Assembly: GCA_003567315.1 (NCBI GenBank)
Contig: PWZT01000017.1
Location: 1 to 64,000 of the forward strand
Origin: Paracoccaceae bacterium
GTDB taxonomy: Bacteria; Pseudomonadota; Alphaproteobacteria; Rhodobacterales; Rhodobacteraceae
Direction of reading: 5' to 3'
DNA: 64,000 bases
Part shown: one piece after another, positions 19,887 through 30,157 of the stretch
How positions within the stretch are numbered: position 1 is the stretch's first letter
How the letters are laid out: every line of letters starts with the position of its first letter
The notes under the pieces: model-generated
Database searches by the model: none
Seen by the model: the letters and a program-made list of their open reading frames with translations, nothing else
What the model was told of the DNA's origin: nothing
Program-made: the position numbers and the translations under genes

Positions 19887-22091
19887 TCAGAAAAAGCTCT
19901 GCGGGTCGATATCGACGCTCAGCCGAAGATCGCCCTTCAGCTTGTGCGGCCTGAGCCAGTCACTGATCGCGGCCTGCAAACCGGCGCCTTTCGGCGCTTT
20001 CACCAATAATCGAACGCGGTGCCGCCCCCGGATCCGCGCGATTGGCGCGGGCGCGGGCCCAAAGACCTGCGCGCCGATCGCGCGCAAAGGCGCATCTGCG
20101 CGCGCAAGCTCGGTGCCGAGCGCGAAGGCAGGCTCCAGCGCCGGGGCCGAGATCACGATCCCTGCGAGCCGCCCGAAAGGCGGCATGCCCAACGTCTTTC
20201 GTTGCGCGGCCTCACTGCGCCAGAACTCTTCTTCCGCGCCTGACAGGATTGCTCGGATAACTGGATGCTCCGGCTGGCTGGTCTGAATCAGTGCCACCCC
20301 CGGCTTCTCGGCGCGCCCTGCGCGCCCCGAGACCTGCCGCACAAGCTGAAACACCCGCTCCGCCGCGCGCAGATCAGAACCTGAAAGCCCCAGATCCGCA
20401 TCGATCACCCCCACCAGCGTCAGCGCCGGGAAGTTGTGCCCCTTGGCCACGATCTGCGTGCCGATGATGATATCGGCCTCTCCTGCGGCAATCGCGGCAA
20501 TCTGTTCTTTCAGCGCGCGTGCCGTGCCGAAGAGATCCGAGGACAGCACCGCCACCCGCGCCTTGGGCCAGAGCGCGCGCGTCTCTTCCTCCAGCCGCTC
20601 GACACCGGGGCCGACAGGGGCGAGGCGATCCTCGGCCTCGCAGGAGGGGCAGGCTTCGGGCATGGGGCGGCTCGCGCCGCATTGGTGGCAGACCAGACGG
20701 CGCAGGAAGCGATGCTCGACCATCCGCGCATCGCAGTCGCTGCATTCGATCTGATGCCCGCAGGCGCGGCAGACAGTCAGCGGCGCATAGCCCCGGCGGT
20801 TGAGAAACAACAGCGCCTGCTCGCCCTCGACAATCCGTGCTGTGACCGCGGCTTGCAGGCTGGGCGAGATCCAGCGATTGGTCGGCATGTCCTCGACCCG
20901 CAGATCAATCGCGCGCATCTGCGGCAACTCGTTCGGCCCGAACCGCGCCACGAGATCGAGACGCGCATATTTCCCGGCTTCTGCATTGGCCCATGTCTCC
21001 AGCGACGGCGTGGCCGAGGCGAGGATCACCTGCGCACTGCCCATCGCTGCGCGCAGCACAGCCATGTCGCGCGCATTATAGAGCACCCCCTCTTCCTGTT
21101 TGTAGGAGCTGTCATGTTCCTCATCGACCACGATCAGCCCCAAATCGCGAAACGGCAGAAACAGCGCCGAGCGCGCGCCCACCACAAGCTGCGCCTCGGC
21201 GCGCCCGACCATATGCCAGCAGCGCCGTCGTTCGCTGAGCGTGACGCCGGAATGCCATTCCGCAGGCCGCGCGCCGAACCGTGCCTCGACGCGCGTCAGG
21301 AACTCGGCGCTGAGCGCGATTTCGGGCAAAAGCACCAGCGCCTGACGCCCCTGCGCCAGACATTCCGCCACAGCTTCGAGATAGACCTCGGTCTTGCCCG
21401 ACCCGGTCACGCCCTTGAGCAGGGTCGCGCCATAGCCGCAACCCTGCACACCCGCCCGCAACGCCGTTGCCGCCGCTTCCTGATCCTCGGTCAGCACCGG
21501 GCCGGTGCGCGCAGGGTCCAACCGCGGATAGGGCTGGTCGCGCGGGGCTTCGCGCTCGATCAGGGCGTTCGCCTGCACCAGCCCGCGCACCACCCCCGAA
21601 CTCACCCCAGCCGCCTGCGCCAATTCGCCTGGTGTCAGCCCTGCCCCGCCATAGCTGTCGCAGACAGCCAGCACCTTTTCGCGCGCCTCTGTCATGCGCG
21701 CGGGCAGGCTTTCGCCGCGATAGAGCAGCTTGCGCATCGCAGGCCCGCTGCCCAGATCCGGCACGCGCGTCGCAAGCCGCAGCATCGCGGGCAGGGGCGT
21801 CAGCGTGTAGTCCGCCACGCGCGAGAGAAAATCGCGCAACTCCGCGCGCATCGGCGCCACATCGAGCACACGGATGACCGGGCGCAGCTTGTGGCGCGGG
21901 AAACTGCCCTCTGCTTTGCCCCACACCACGCCGAGCACCCTGCGGGGCCCGAGCGGCACTTCGACGAAGGCTCCCATCCACGCCCCGCCCTCGGGGGCGA
22001 GATAGTCGAGCACGCGGTCCAATGGCTCCGCGGTCAGCACGCCGCAGGGGGTGCCTTCGTCGAAAAACTCCGGTGGATCGGTTGCGAGCAT
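19887..22091 (-). CDS. priA: Primosomal protein N' (replication restart helicase PriA)
   Basis: About 734 residues. PriA restarts stalled replication forks. It has a 3'-binding domain at the N-terminus ([13 protein letters not shown]), the helicase motor with [15 protein letters not shown] (Walker A) and VVDEEHD (DEAH box), a zinc-binding region with [13 protein letters not shown] and [17 protein letters not shown], and helicase motif [12 protein letters not shown]. The start is uncertain: an ATG at 22091 or 22121 are both plausible with weak ribosome sites. The gene is divergent from the transaldolase gene. Confidence 0.92.
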   Translation of the reverse strand: MLATDPPEFFDEGTPCGVLTAEPLDRVLDYLAPEGGAWMGAFVEVPLGPRRVLGVVWGKAEGSFPRHKLRPVIRVLDVAPMRAELRDFLSRVADYTLTPLPAMLRLATRVPDLGSGPAMRKLLYRGESLPARMTEAREKVLAVCDSYGGAGLTPGELAQAAGVSSGVVRGLVQANALIEREAPRDQPYPRLDPARTGPVLTEDQEAAATALRAGVQGCGYGATLLKGVTGSGKTEVYLEAVAECLAQGRQALVLLPEIALSAEFLTRVEARFGARPAEWHSGVTLSERRRCWHMVGRAEAQLVVGARSALFLPFRDLGLIVVDEEHDSSYKQEEGVLYNARDMAVLRAAMGSAQVILASATPSLETWANAEAGKYARLDLVARFGPNELPQMRAIDLRVEDMPTNRWISPSLQAAVTARIVEGEQALLFLNRRGYAPLTVCRACGHQIECSDCDARMVEHRFLRRLVCHQCGASRPMPEACPSCEAEDRLAPVGPGVERLEEETRALWPKARVAVLSSDLFGTARALKEQIAAIAAGEADIIIGTQIVAKGHNFPALTLVGVIDADLGLSGSDLRAAERVFQLVRQVSGRAGRAEKPGVALIQTSQPEHPVIRAILSGAEEEFWRSEAAQRKTLGMPPFGRLAGIVISAPALEPAFALGTELARADAPLRAIGAQVFGPAPAPIARIRGRHRVRLLVKAPKGAGLQAAISDWLRPHKLKGDLRLSVDIDPQSFF

Positions 22092-22167
22092 GGCAAAGGG
22101 GGTTCCGGTGCAGCGTCGCATCAGGTATGACGCCCCCGAAACCAAGCCGCAAGCCGAAGAGGATGCC

Positions 22168-22821
22168 ATGAAGTTCTTCGTAGATACTGCCGATGTTAGC
22201 GCCATCAGGGATCTGAACGAACTCGGGATGGTCGATGGGGTGACGACGAACCCCTCGCTGATCCTGAAATCGGGTCGCGATATTCAGGAAGTGACGCGTG
22301 AAATCTGCGAGATCGTCGAGGGGCCGGTGTCGGCCGAAGTGGTGGCGCTCGAGGCCGATGCGATGATCGCCGAAGGCCGCAAGCTGGCCGAGATCGCGCC
22401 GAATATCACGGTCAAGCTGCCGCTGACATGGGACGGGCTGAAAGCCTGCAAGGTGCTCTCGGGCGAAGGCAAGATGGTGAATGTGACCCTTTGCTTCAGC
22501 GCAAATCAGGCGCTGCTGGCCGCGAAAGCGGGCGCGACTTTCATTTCGCCTTTCCTTGGCCGCCTCGATGACATCGCGCTGGATGGGGTAGATTTGATCG
22601 AAGATATCCGCACGATCTACGATAATTACGGGTTTGAGACGCAAATCCTCGCAGCCTCGATCCGCTCGGTAAATCATGTGCTGGATGTGGCCCGGATCGG
22701 GGCCGATGTCATGACCGCGCCGCCCGATGTGATCCGCAAACTGGCCGCGCATCCCTTGACCGATGCCGGTCTGGCACAATTCATGCGCGATTGGGAAAAA
22801 ACTGGTCAAAAAATCCTGTAA
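22168..22821 (+). CDS. tal: Transaldolase / fructose-6-phosphate aldolase-like enzyme
   Basis: This 217-residue protein belongs to the small TalB/FSA-type aldolase family. The Schiff-base lysine is Lys83 in ITVKLPLT, and the signature [16 protein letters not shown] is clear near the N-terminus. Length fits the FSA/TAL-subfamily-4 (MipB-like) group. Members may be transaldolases or fructose-6-phosphate aldolases, and sequence alone does not decide. AGAGGA upstream supports the start at 22168. It is the divergent neighbour of priA. Confidence 0.9.
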   Translation: MKFFVDTADVSAIRDLNELGMVDGVTTNPSLILKSGRDIQEVTREICEIVEGPVSAEVVALEADAMIAEGRKLAEIAPNITVKLPLTWDGLKACKVLSGEGKMVNVTLCFSANQALLAAKAGATFISPFLGRLDDIALDGVDLIEDIRTIYDNYGFETQILAASIRSVNHVLDVARIGADVMTAPPDVIRKLAAHPLTDAGLAQFMRDWEKTGQKIL

Positions 22822-22825
22822 GCTT

Positions 22826-22834
22826 TGCTATAGT
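22826..22834 (+). promoter_or_regulatory. Extended -10 promoter candidate for DUF484-xerC
   Basis: TGCTATAGT (22826-22834) is a TGn extended -10 with TATAGT, 46 bases before the DUF484 start codon. No good -35 is evident. Confidence 0.3.
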
Positions 22835-22879
22835 CCTCGGAATAACTGATAACAGAGCAGTCAACGGACAGGCGCAAAG

Positions 22880-23596
22880 ATGACAGGAACCGCAGTCAGG
22901 CCCGACAAGGCCGATGATTTCCGTGCCCGTATTATCGCGGATCCCACGCTGATATTGGATGACAAGGATGTCATGCGCACGTTGGTTGCGGCCAGCGAGC
23001 GCGGGATGGGAGAGAATATCGTCGATCTGCGTGGTCTCGCGATGGAGCGGCTGGAGGCCCGGCTTGACCGGCTGGAAGAAACTCATCGCGCAGTGATTGC
23101 GGCGGCTTATGAGAATCTTTCGGGCACGAACCAGATCCATCGTGCGATCCTGCGTATGCTTGACCCCGAGCAGTTCGAGGATTTCCTGCGCAATCTCGGC
23201 GGCGATGTCGCTCAGATTCTGTCTGTCGATGCCATCAAACTGGTGCTCGAAAGCCCCGAGGCCGGGCCTGATCCGGCGCTCGAGCGGATCTCGGATGTGC
23301 TCTGCGTGGTGCCGCCTGGGTTTGTCGAGACTTACATGAGTTCCGAACGCGGGCCGACCACGCGGCAAGTCGTGCTGCGTCAGGCTGTGCCGCGCACGGA
23401 TACGCTATACGGGGCGCGTACACCTGATCTGCGCTCTGAGGCCTGCATGCGCCTCGATCTTGGCGCGCAGCGCATGGCGGGGATGCTGGTCATGGCCTCT
23501 GACAGCCCCCATATGTTCAAGCCAGGTCAGGGCACCGATCTGCTCGCATTCTTCGCCGGCATCTTCGAGAGGTCGATGCGTCGCTGGCTGGCGTGA
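22880..23596 (+). CDS. DUF484 family protein
   Basis: This 238-residue protein belongs to the DUF484 family, which has a GAF-like fold in known members. Residues about 20-80 form a coiled helical region (RGLAMERLEARLDRLEETHR), followed by an alpha/beta domain. The pairing with xerC immediately downstream (overlap of four bases) matches the conserved DUF484-xerC order also seen in gammaproteobacteria. It probably supports or senses a process linked to chromosome dimer resolution; the actual role is unknown. Confidence 0.85.
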   Translation: MTGTAVRPDKADDFRARIIADPTLILDDKDVMRTLVAASERGMGENIVDLRGLAMERLEARLDRLEETHRAVIAAAYENLSGTNQIHRAILRMLDPEQFEDFLRNLGGDVAQILSVDAIKLVLESPEAGPDPALERISDVLCVVPPGFVETYMSSERGPTTRQVVLRQAVPRTDTLYGARTPDLRSEACMRLDLGAQRMAGMLVMASDSPHMFKPGQGTDLLAFFAGIFERSMRRWLA

Positions 23597-24525
23597 AAAT
23601 GGCACTGCCAAGCGCTGCGCATCGCGACGCCCTGCAGGACTGGCTGGCAGGGCTTTCGGCGCTTGACGCCGCTTCGGAACATACCCGCGCGGCCTATGCC
23701 CGCGATGTCGGACGCTTTCTGGCGTTTCTGGCGCAGCATCTGGGCGGGGGCGCAGGCATGCGCCAGTTGGGCGAAATCACGCAAGCGGATATGCGGGCCT
23801 GGATGGCGCATGAGCGCGCGACCGGTCTTTGCAGCCGCAGCCTTGCGCGCAAACTCTCCGCCGTAAAAAGTTTCGCCCGATGGCTGGCCGAACGCGAAGA
23901 CCTTGAGGTCTCGGCAATCCTCGCGGCACGCGCGCCCAAATACGCGCGCAACCTGCCGCGCCCGCTCAGCGAGAGTGCCGCGCGCGATATGATCGCGCTT
24001 ATGCCGGTCCAGACGCGCGACGACTGGACAGGGCTGCGCGATGCTGCCGTCGTCACATTGCTTTATGGCTGTGGATTGCGCGTGTCCGAAGCGCTCGGGC
24101 TGATGGGGCGGGATTTGCCGCTGGGAGAGAGCCTGCGCATTGATGGCAAGGGAGGGCGCGAGCGCATCGTGCCGCTGCTGCCAGCCGCGCGCGCAGCGAT
24201 TGACGCCTATCTGCGGGCATGCCCGCATCCCATGGCCGCCGACGCGCCGCTGTTTCGTGGCAACCGTGGCGGTGCGCTGGGAAGGCGGCATGTCGCTAAG
24301 GTCATGGAAAGCACGCGGCATCAACTCGGCCTGCCCGCCACAGCAACCCCGCATGCGCTGCGGCACTCTTTCGCGACCCATCTGCTCACGGCGGGGGGGG
24401 ATCTGCGCGCGATACAGGAATTGCTGGGCCATGCGTCGCTGCAATCCACGCAGGTTTATACAGCAGTGGAAAACGGCCGGATGCTGGAGGTCTACAACGC
24501 CGCCCATCCACGCGCGCGGAAATGA
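23593..24525 (+). CDS. xerC: Site-specific tyrosine recombinase XerC
   Basis: This 310-residue recombinase resolves chromosome dimers at dif with XerD. The N-terminal SAM-like core-binding domain is at about residues 13-105. The catalytic set is complete: Arg163 (GLRVSEALGL), Lys186 (GKGGRER), His254 and Arg257 (TPHALRHSFATH), His280 (LLGHASLQSTQ) and Tyr289. Translation begins at GTG 23593 (overlapping the DUF484 stop) or ATG 23599, and residue numbers count from the GTG. The partner XerD is not in the window. Confidence 0.93.
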   Translation: MKMALPSAAHRDALQDWLAGLSALDAASEHTRAAYARDVGRFLAFLAQHLGGGAGMRQLGEITQADMRAWMAHERATGLCSRSLARKLSAVKSFARWLAEREDLEVSAILAARAPKYARNLPRPLSESAARDMIALMPVQTRDDWTGLRDAAVVTLLYGCGLRVSEALGLMGRDLPLGESLRIDGKGGRERIVPLLPAARAAIDAYLRACPHPMAADAPLFRGNRGGALGRRHVAKVMESTRHQLGLPATATPHALRHSFATHLLTAGGDLRAIQELLGHASLQSTQVYTAVENGRMLEVYNAAHPRARK

Positions 24526-24655
24526 CCCGTCAAGGCGCGACAATCATTGACACAGCCCTAGCTGCCGCAGCATGGGTGCGAGCGCTCAAGGCGGGTTGCA
24601 TCTTTCGCGGCAACTTGACAGGGAAAGACACGATCCGACAGCAAGGGTGCGGCGC

Positions 24656-25369
24656 ATGAAACCAAGCCTCAAGGCCTACTCGGTGCATCTATTCACGGCG
24701 ACCGGGGCTGTGTTCGCCATGCTGGCATTGCTCGACGCCGCAAAAGGCGACTGGGCCATGATGTTCCTGTGGCTTGTGGTCGCTTTTATTGTCGATGGCA
24801 TCGATGGACCGCTCGCCCGTCGTTATCATGTGCGCGAACATGCCAAGACAATTGACGGGGTGCTGCTCGATCTGATCATCGACTATCTGACCTATGTCTT
24901 CATCCCGGCCTTTGCACTTTTTCAGAGCGGCTTGCTGCCCGGTTGGACCGGCTGGATCGCGATCATCGTGATCACCTTCACCAGCGTTCTCTATTTCGCC
25001 GATTCCCGCATGAAGACGGCTGACAATTCCTTTCAGGGTTTTCCGGCCTGCTGGAACATGGCCGCAGTGGTGATTTTCGCGACCCAGCCGGGCTTCTGGG
25101 TCATTCTCGCGATTGTCGTATTCCTCGCGGTTGCGATGTTCACGCCGCTGAAATTCATTCACCCCGTGCGCACAAGCCGCTGGCGCAACCTGTCGCTTCC
25201 AATCGCCTTCATCTGGACCGGGCTTGCAGGCTGGGCGGCGTGGACAGAGTTTGCCCAGCCGCAATTCGTGACATGGGGGCTCATCGTGACCAGCCTCTAT
25301 CTGGTCAGCGTCGGGATCATCCAGCAGATCTTTCCCGCGCGGCTTGGGCGGCTTTCGCGCTTGCACTAG
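24656..25369 (+). CDS. pcs: Phosphatidylcholine synthase
   Basis: This 237-residue integral membrane enzyme condenses choline with CDP-diacylglycerol to make phosphatidylcholine. The CDP-alcohol phosphotransferase motif is DGPLAR, then a 12-residue spacing, then GVLLDLIID, the longer form typical of Pcs. Six to eight membrane segments fill the rest. The start at 24656 follows a GGTGCGGCGC stretch and matches the usual KAYSVHLFTATGA N-terminus. Pcs is characteristic of alphaproteobacteria. It is transcribed after xerC but 130 bases away. Confidence 0.92.
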   Translation: MKPSLKAYSVHLFTATGAVFAMLALLDAAKGDWAMMFLWLVVAFIVDGIDGPLARRYHVREHAKTIDGVLLDLIIDYLTYVFIPAFALFQSGLLPGWTGWIAIIVITFTSVLYFADSRMKTADNSFQGFPACWNMAAVVIFATQPGFWVILAIVVFLAVAMFTPLKFIHPVRTSRWRNLSLPIAFIWTGLAGWAAWTEFAQPQFVTWGLIVTSLYLVSVGIIQQIFPARLGRLSRLH

Positions 25370-25420
25370 GGTCGCGCCCGGACTTATGGTCTGGCCGAAA
25401 GATGACAGGAGAGCCGGGTG

Positions 25421-26296
25421 ATGGACATCAAGACCGTTGGAATTGTTGGCGCAGGCCAGATGGGCAACGGCATCGCCCATGTCTTCGCGCTGTCAGGTTA
25501 CGATGTGCTGCTCAACGACATCTCGAAAGAGGCGCTGGACAAGGCCGTCGCCCTGATCGGCCGCAATTTGGAACGGCAGGTCTCGCGCGGCAAGACCTCT
25601 GCCGAGGACAAGGCCGCCGCGATGGCGCGCATCCGAACCACCACGCGGCTCGCCGATCTGGGCCCCTCGGATCTGATCATTGAGGCCGCGACCGAGCGCG
25701 AGACCGTCAAACAGGCGATCTTCGAAGATCTGCTACCCCATATCCAGCCGCATACGATTCTGACCTCGAACACATCGTCTATCTCGATCACCCGGCTCGC
25801 CTCGCGCACTGACCGGCCCGAGCGCTTCATGGGGTTTCATTTCATGAACCCGGTTCCAGTGATGCAACTGGTGGAACTGATCCGCGGGATCGCCACCGAC
25901 GAGGCCACTTACAAGACGCTGCTCGGCGTGGTCGAAAAACTCGGCAAGACCGCTGCCAGCGCTGAAGATTTCCCGGCCTTCATCGTCAATCGCATCCTAA
26001 TGCCGATGATCAACGAAGCGGTCTATACGCTCTATGAAGGCGTGGGTTCGGTCAAATCCATCGACGAGTCGCTCAAGCTCGGCGCCAATCACCCGATGGG
26101 GCCGCTGGAACTGGCCGATTTCATCGGGCTCGACACATGCCTTGCGATCATGAATGTGCTGCATGATGGGCTGGCGGATACCAAGTATCGTCCCTGCCCG
26201 TTGCTGACAAAATATGTCGAGGCAGGCTGGCTCGGGCGCAAGACCCAACGCGGCTTCTACGATTATCGCGGCGACGTCCCGGTTCCGACCCGATAG
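25421..26296 (+). CDS. 3-hydroxyacyl-CoA (3-hydroxybutyryl-CoA) dehydrogenase
   Basis: This 291-residue NAD-dependent dehydrogenase belongs to the HBD/PaaH family. The NAD-binding VGIVGAGQMGNGIA lies at residues about 6-19. The catalytic histidine is in FMGFHFMNPVPVM, and the Glu/Asn partners lie near VNRILMPMINEA. The C-terminal dimerisation domain is complete. It could act in butanoate/PHB metabolism or in fatty-acid beta-oxidation; no thiolase or hydratase is adjacent. ATG at 25421 with AGGAGA upstream is preferred over the preceding GTG. Confidence 0.9.
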   Translation: MDIKTVGIVGAGQMGNGIAHVFALSGYDVLLNDISKEALDKAVALIGRNLERQVSRGKTSAEDKAAAMARIRTTTRLADLGPSDLIIEAATERETVKQAIFEDLLPHIQPHTILTSNTSSISITRLASRTDRPERFMGFHFMNPVPVMQLVELIRGIATDEATYKTLLGVVEKLGKTAASAEDFPAFIVNRILMPMINEAVYTLYEGVGSVKSIDESLKLGANHPMGPLELADFIGLDTCLAIMNVLHDGLADTKYRPCPLLTKYVEAGWLGRKTQRGFYDYRGDVPVPTR

Positions 26297-26344
26297 GTCT
26301 GTCGCCTCTTGACCCGGCTTGCTGTAACATGAGTTAAGCGGGAT

Positions 26345-27085
26345 ATGGCGAAGACAAAGTCCAGAAAGCCGCGCAAGAGCGCGCCCAAGCGCCGCGCATT
26401 CGCGCGCATCGCCGATATGGTGGACTGGGTCTGGCGCAAGCTCTGGCGCCTGCTGGCGATCCTGTTCCTGCTCGCTGTGGCATGGGTGCTGCTCTATCGC
26501 TTCGTCGCCCCGCCTGGGGGTATATTCATGCTGCAGGAATACCGCCGCATCGGGGCGATCGAACGCCAATGGGTGCCGATGGAGCAGATCGCTCCCGTCA
26601 TGGCACGCTCTGCCATCGCGGCGGAGGACGCGAATTTCTGCCTGCATTGGGGCTTCGATATGGTCGAGATTCGCCGCGTCATCGAGCAGGGCAGCTCGCG
26701 CGGTGCTTCCACGATCACGCAGCAGACCGCCAAGAACGTCTTTCTCTGGCATGGGCGCGACTGGACGCGAAAAGCCCTCGAGTCGGTCTTCACCTTGCTG
26801 ATCGAGGCGCTCTGGCCCAAGCAGCGCATCCTCGAGGTCTATCTCAATATTGCGGAGTTTGATGATGGCGTCTTCGGGGTGGAGGCCGCAGCGCAACGCT
26901 ATTTCCGCACCACGGCCGCCGAACTGACCCCCACGCAAGCCGCCCGGCTCGCCGCTGTCCTGCCCGCCCCCAAAAGCCGTGATGCCGCCAATCCGACGCA
27001 GTTTGTGCGCAATCGCAGCGCCTCGATCCTTGATGGGGCCGCGACGATTGCCCGCGACGGGCGCGCTGCCTGTATAGGCGGTTGA
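26345..27085 (+). CDS. mtgA: Monofunctional peptidoglycan glycosyltransferase MtgA
   Basis: This 246-residue inner-membrane enzyme polymerises lipid II into glycan strands. A basic cytoplasmic N-terminus (KSRKPRKSAPKRRAF) precedes one membrane helix (residues about 34-51). The GT51 motifs are SAIAAEDANFCLHWGFD (catalytic Glu in EDANF), GASTITQQTAKNVFLW and LEVYLNIAEF. Unlike class A penicillin-binding proteins, no transpeptidase domain follows. The enzyme lies 48 bases after the dehydrogenase gene. Confidence 0.95.
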   Translation: MAKTKSRKPRKSAPKRRAFARIADMVDWVWRKLWRLLAILFLLAVAWVLLYRFVAPPGGIFMLQEYRRIGAIERQWVPMEQIAPVMARSAIAAEDANFCLHWGFDMVEIRRVIEQGSSRGASTITQQTAKNVFLWHGRDWTRKALESVFTLLIEALWPKQRILEVYLNIAEFDDGVFGVEAAAQRYFRTTAAELTPTQAARLAAVLPAPKSRDAANPTQFVRNRSASILDGAATIARDGRAACIGG

Positions 27086-27145
27086 ATTTCCCCGGCCTGC
27101 ACGGCATGAGTGCATCAGCATCACTCAAGGAGTTGTCGCGTCTTC

Positions 27146-27811
27146 ATGGCCCGTCTTTACCACGTTCCGCTATCACCCTTCTGCCGCAAGGTCCGCCTGA
27201 CACTGGCGGAAAAACGCATTGAGGTGGAGCTGATCGAGGAGCGCTACTGGGAGCCGAGCCAGGATTTCATGCGCCGCAACCCGGCGGGCAAGGTGCCGGT
27301 GCTTCGTCATGAGGGCCGGATGCTCAGCGAAAGCCAGGCGATCTGCGAGTATCTCGACGAGACGATCCCAACCCCGCCGCTCGTGCCGCGCGGGCCGGAT
27401 GAGCGCTACGAGATGCGCAGGCTCTGCACATGGTTCGATGACAAGTTCCATGTCGAGGTGACGTCGAACCTGCTCTATGAGCGCGTGAACAAGAAGATCA
27501 CAGGCGCAGGCTACCCGGATTCGCAGCGCATCAAGCTGGGTTCGGCGCGGATCAAGTTTCATCTCGACTATATGGACTGGCTTCTGGGCCAGCGTCGCTG
27601 GCTTGCGGGCAATGACATGACGCTCGCTGATTTCACAGCCGCCGCGCATCTTTCCTGTCTCGATTACATCAATGATGTGAATTGGGAGCGCTCGAGCCTC
27701 GTGCATGAATGGTATGCCAAGATCAAATCGCGCCCGGCTTTCCGCACACTGCTGGCTGACCAACTCCCGGGCTTTCCGCCGCCTGCGCATTATGCCGATC
27801 TGGATTTCTAG
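27146..27811 (+). CDS. Glutathione S-transferase family protein
   Basis: This is a 221-residue GST-fold protein with a thioredoxin-like N-terminus (residues 1-78). SPFCRKVRL places a CysXXX-like residue near the active site and NPAGKVPVLRHEG has the cis-proline loop; ESQAICEYLDE binds glutathione. The all-helical C-terminal domain (about 90-205) includes a long helix. It precedes queG by 24 bases, a pairing seen in related alphaproteobacteria. The start at 27146 is 13 bases after AGGAG, a slightly long gap. Substrate unknown. Confidence 0.87.
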   Translation: MARLYHVPLSPFCRKVRLTLAEKRIEVELIEERYWEPSQDFMRRNPAGKVPVLRHEGRMLSESQAICEYLDETIPTPPLVPRGPDERYEMRRLCTWFDDKFHVEVTSNLLYERVNKKITGAGYPDSQRIKLGSARIKFHLDYMDWLLGQRRWLAGNDMTLADFTAAAHLSCLDYINDVNWERSSLVHEWYAKIKSRPAFRTLLADQLPGFPPPAHYADLDF

Positions 27812-27835
27812 GCGCTCCATGCGCATCTCTTTGGC

Positions 27836-28912
27836 ATGACTTCTGCGTTGAAAGCCGATCTGCAGGCCGAAGCAACCCGCCTCGGGTTCGATTCCTGCGC
27901 AGTCACGCGCCCCGATGCGATCCCGGACGCGCGCGAACGGCTGGCGGAGTTCGTCGCCAAGGGCAGGCACGGGCAGATGGGCTGGATGGCCGAGCGCATG
28001 GCATGGCGCGGCAACCCTGCCGCGCTCTGGCAGGACGCGCGCAGCATCATCATGCTGGCGGAAAGCTACACGCCTGACCACGACCCGCTGGACCTGCTGC
28101 AACAGCGCGACAAAGCCGTGATTTCGGCTTATGCGATGGGGCGCGATTATCATGATGTGGTCAAGAAACGCCTCAAGCATCTGGGCCGCTGGCTGATCGC
28201 GCGGTCAGGGGGCGAGATCAAGGTTTTTGTCGATACCGCCCCTGTCATGGAAAAGCCGCTTGCCGCGGCGGCTGGGCTGGGCTGGCAGGGCAAGCATACC
28301 AATCTCCTGTCGCGGAACTTGGGCAACTGGTTCTTTCTGGGTGCGATCTTCACCACGCTTGAGCTGCCTCCTGACACGCCCGCAGGCGAGAATTGCGGCT
28401 CTTGCCGCGCCTGTCTCGATATCTGCCCGACCGATGCGTTCCCCGCGCCCTTCCAGCTCGATGCCCGGCGCTGTATCTCCTACCTGACCATCGAGCATCA
28501 CGGACCCGTGCCGGAAGAATTGCGGGCGAAGCTGGGCAATCGCATCTATGGTTGCGATGATTGCCTGGCGGTCTGCCCCTGGAACAAATTCGCGCAAACT
28601 GCGTCGGAAGCGAAATATGCTGCGCGCGATGGGATGGTCGCTCCTGATCTGGCCGAACTGGCAGCGCTGGACGATGCAGCTTTCCGCGCGCGGTTTTCAG
28701 GTTCGCCGATAAAGCGCATCGGGCGCAATCGTTTTGTCCGTAATGTGCTTTATGCCATCGGTAATTCCGGCAGCGTGCGGCTAAGGCCCGCCGCGCAAGC
28801 CCTCTGCAACGACCCCGACCCGACAGTCGCAGATGCCGCGCGTTGGGCTGCCGGGCGGCTACGCGCGCCCTCTGCGGAAGCGCCGGGCGCGGTGACGCGC
28901 CCACGATCCTGA
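27836..28912 (+). CDS. queG: Epoxyqueuosine reductase QueG
   Basis: This 358-residue cobalamin-dependent enzyme reduces epoxyqueuosine to queuosine at the tRNA wobble base. The N-terminal B12-binding region is followed by two 4Fe-4S ferredoxin-like clusters: [17 protein letters not shown] and [13 protein letters not shown]-terminal HEAT-like repeat (about residues 300-345, [20 protein letters not shown]) binds tRNA in the family. The queuosine biosynthesis genes proper are elsewhere. It is convergent with zapE. Confidence 0.93.
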   Translation: MTSALKADLQAEATRLGFDSCAVTRPDAIPDARERLAEFVAKGRHGQMGWMAERMAWRGNPAALWQDARSIIMLAESYTPDHDPLDLLQQRDKAVISAYAMGRDYHDVVKKRLKHLGRWLIARSGGEIKVFVDTAPVMEKPLAAAAGLGWQGKHTNLLSRNLGNWFFLGAIFTTLELPPDTPAGENCGSCRACLDICPTDAFPAPFQLDARRCISYLTIEHHGPVPEELRAKLGNRIYGCDDCLAVCPWNKFAQTASEAKYAARDGMVAPDLAELAALDDAAFRARFSGSPIKRIGRNRFVRNVLYAIGNSGSVRLRPAAQALCNDPDPTVADAARWAAGRLRAPSAEAPGAVTRPRS

Positions 28913-28938
28913 CCCCCTCGATGGGGGGGAAGGATCGT
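28903..28938. terminator. Hairpin at the queG/zapE convergent junction
   Basis: ACGATCCT (28903-28910) and AGGATCGT (28931-28938) flank a C5/G5-7 inner stem at 28913-28929. It begins inside the last codons of queG and sits between two convergent genes, as a bidirectional terminator would. No T-tract follows in either direction. Confidence 0.45.
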
Positions 28939-28952
28939 CCCCCTCCCAAAGG

Positions 28953-30086
28953 TCACGCCCCCCAATCCGCGCCCTGCATCTCCCGCAGCCGCGAGGCCGT
29001 GCGCTCGAACTCGAACGCGCCTGCCCCTTCGGTATAGAGCCGCTCGGGCTCGGAGGCCGCAGACGCGATCAGCCGGACCTTCGCCTCATAGAGCGCATCA
29101 ACCAAGGTTACAAACCGCTTCGCCTCGTTGTAATTCGAGACTGTCAGATACGGGATGTCCTCCAGCATCAGGACCCGCAACGCCTCTGCCAGCGCGAGAT
29201 AATCCGCAGGCCCCAGCGGTTGACCGCAGAGATCCCAGAACCGCGCCCAGCCCACGCCATTATGCGCGCGCGGCACCACGACCTCCCGCCCTTTAACCTT
29301 CAGCTTAAGGGGCTCGCCCGGATCATGCCCGGTCAACTCATCCCAGATCCGCGCCATCTCGGCGCGCGCCGCCGCATCGGCCGGGTTGAACCACACCTGC
29401 GCGCCCGCAAGCCGATGCTGGCGGTAATCGGTCTCCGACTCCAGCTGATGCACCACCATCCTTGTCTTGATCATCTCGATGAAGGGCAGGAACAACGCCC
29501 GGTTCAACCCGTCCTTGTAGAGATCATCGGGCACCCGGTTCGATGTGCTCACGATTACCACCCCCGCCGCCATCAACCGCTCGAAGAGCCGCCCGACGAT
29601 CATCGCATCGGTGATATCGGTGATCTGCATCTCATCAAACGCCAAGAGCCGCACTTCATCCGCCACCTTGTCGGCCACCGGCGCAAGCGCATCCTCGACC
29701 CCGCCTTTGCGCGCCTCATGCATGCCCGCGTGGATTTCCTGCATGAAGGCATGGAAATGCACCCGCCTGCGCGGCACATCCCCCAGTTGTGCCACAAACA
29801 GATCCATGAGCATCGACTTGCCGCGCCCGACGCCGCCCCAGATATAGAGCCCGGGCGCAGGGTCGGGCTTCTGACGGCTCAGAAAGCCCCGCAAACCGCC
29901 GCGTTTCGGCGCGGGCTGTGCCAAATAGTCAAGGATCGGTACGAAAAGCGGCAGGGCCCCGCGCTGGGCCGCATCGGGGCGGATTTCGCCGTCCTCGACC
30001 AGTTGGTCATATACCTGCGTCATAATGTCCTTCATGGCGCAACTCGATACGCCAAACTCCCGCGTAGCGAAAGGGTCCGCTGCCAT
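28953..30086 (-). CDS. zapE: Cell division AFG1-type ATPase ZapE
   Basis: This 377-residue AAA-type ATPase belongs to the ZapE/AFG1 family, which modulates the Z-ring in bacteria. It has a Walker A GGVGRGKS (about residues 83-90), a Walker B LLAFDEMQI, and the sensor-like STSNRVPDDLY. The start at 30086 is favoured by GAGG eight bases upstream, though in-frame ATG codons at 30035 and 30023 are possible. It is divergent from sseA and convergent with queG. Confidence 0.88.
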   Translation of the reverse strand: MAADPFATREFGVSSCAMKDIMTQVYDQLVEDGEIRPDAAQRGALPLFVPILDYLAQPAPKRGGLRGFLSRQKPDPAPGLYIWGGVGRGKSMLMDLFVAQLGDVPRRRVHFHAFMQEIHAGMHEARKGGVEDALAPVADKVADEVRLLAFDEMQITDITDAMIVGRLFERLMAAGVVIVSTSNRVPDDLYKDGLNRALFLPFIEMIKTRMVVHQLESETDYRQHRLAGAQVWFNPADAAARAEMARIWDELTGHDPGEPLKLKVKGREVVVPRAHNGVGWARFWDLCGQPLGPADYLALAEALRVLMLEDIPYLTVSNYNEAKRFVTLVDALYEAKVRLIASAASEPERLYTEGAGAFEFERTASRLREMQGADWGA

Positions 30087-30157
30087 CTTGCCAGCCTCAA
30101 TTTGCGCCGTTAGGGGTACAGTATGGCGCAGGCAGACGGGTGCGAAGGGAGTGCATG

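Noticed and set aside
20436-22130. 564-residue plus-strand open frame across priA
   Set aside because: Antisense shadow of priA without domain, signal or ribosome site; typical of high-GC coding DNA.
24547-24575. TTGACA as a -35 before pcs
   Set aside because: At the right distance downstream there is only GCATGG or CATGGG, no recognisable -10.
27880-27900. GTTCGATTCC resembling a tRNA T-loop
   Set aside because: It lies inside queG with no acceptor stem or anticodon arm on either side.
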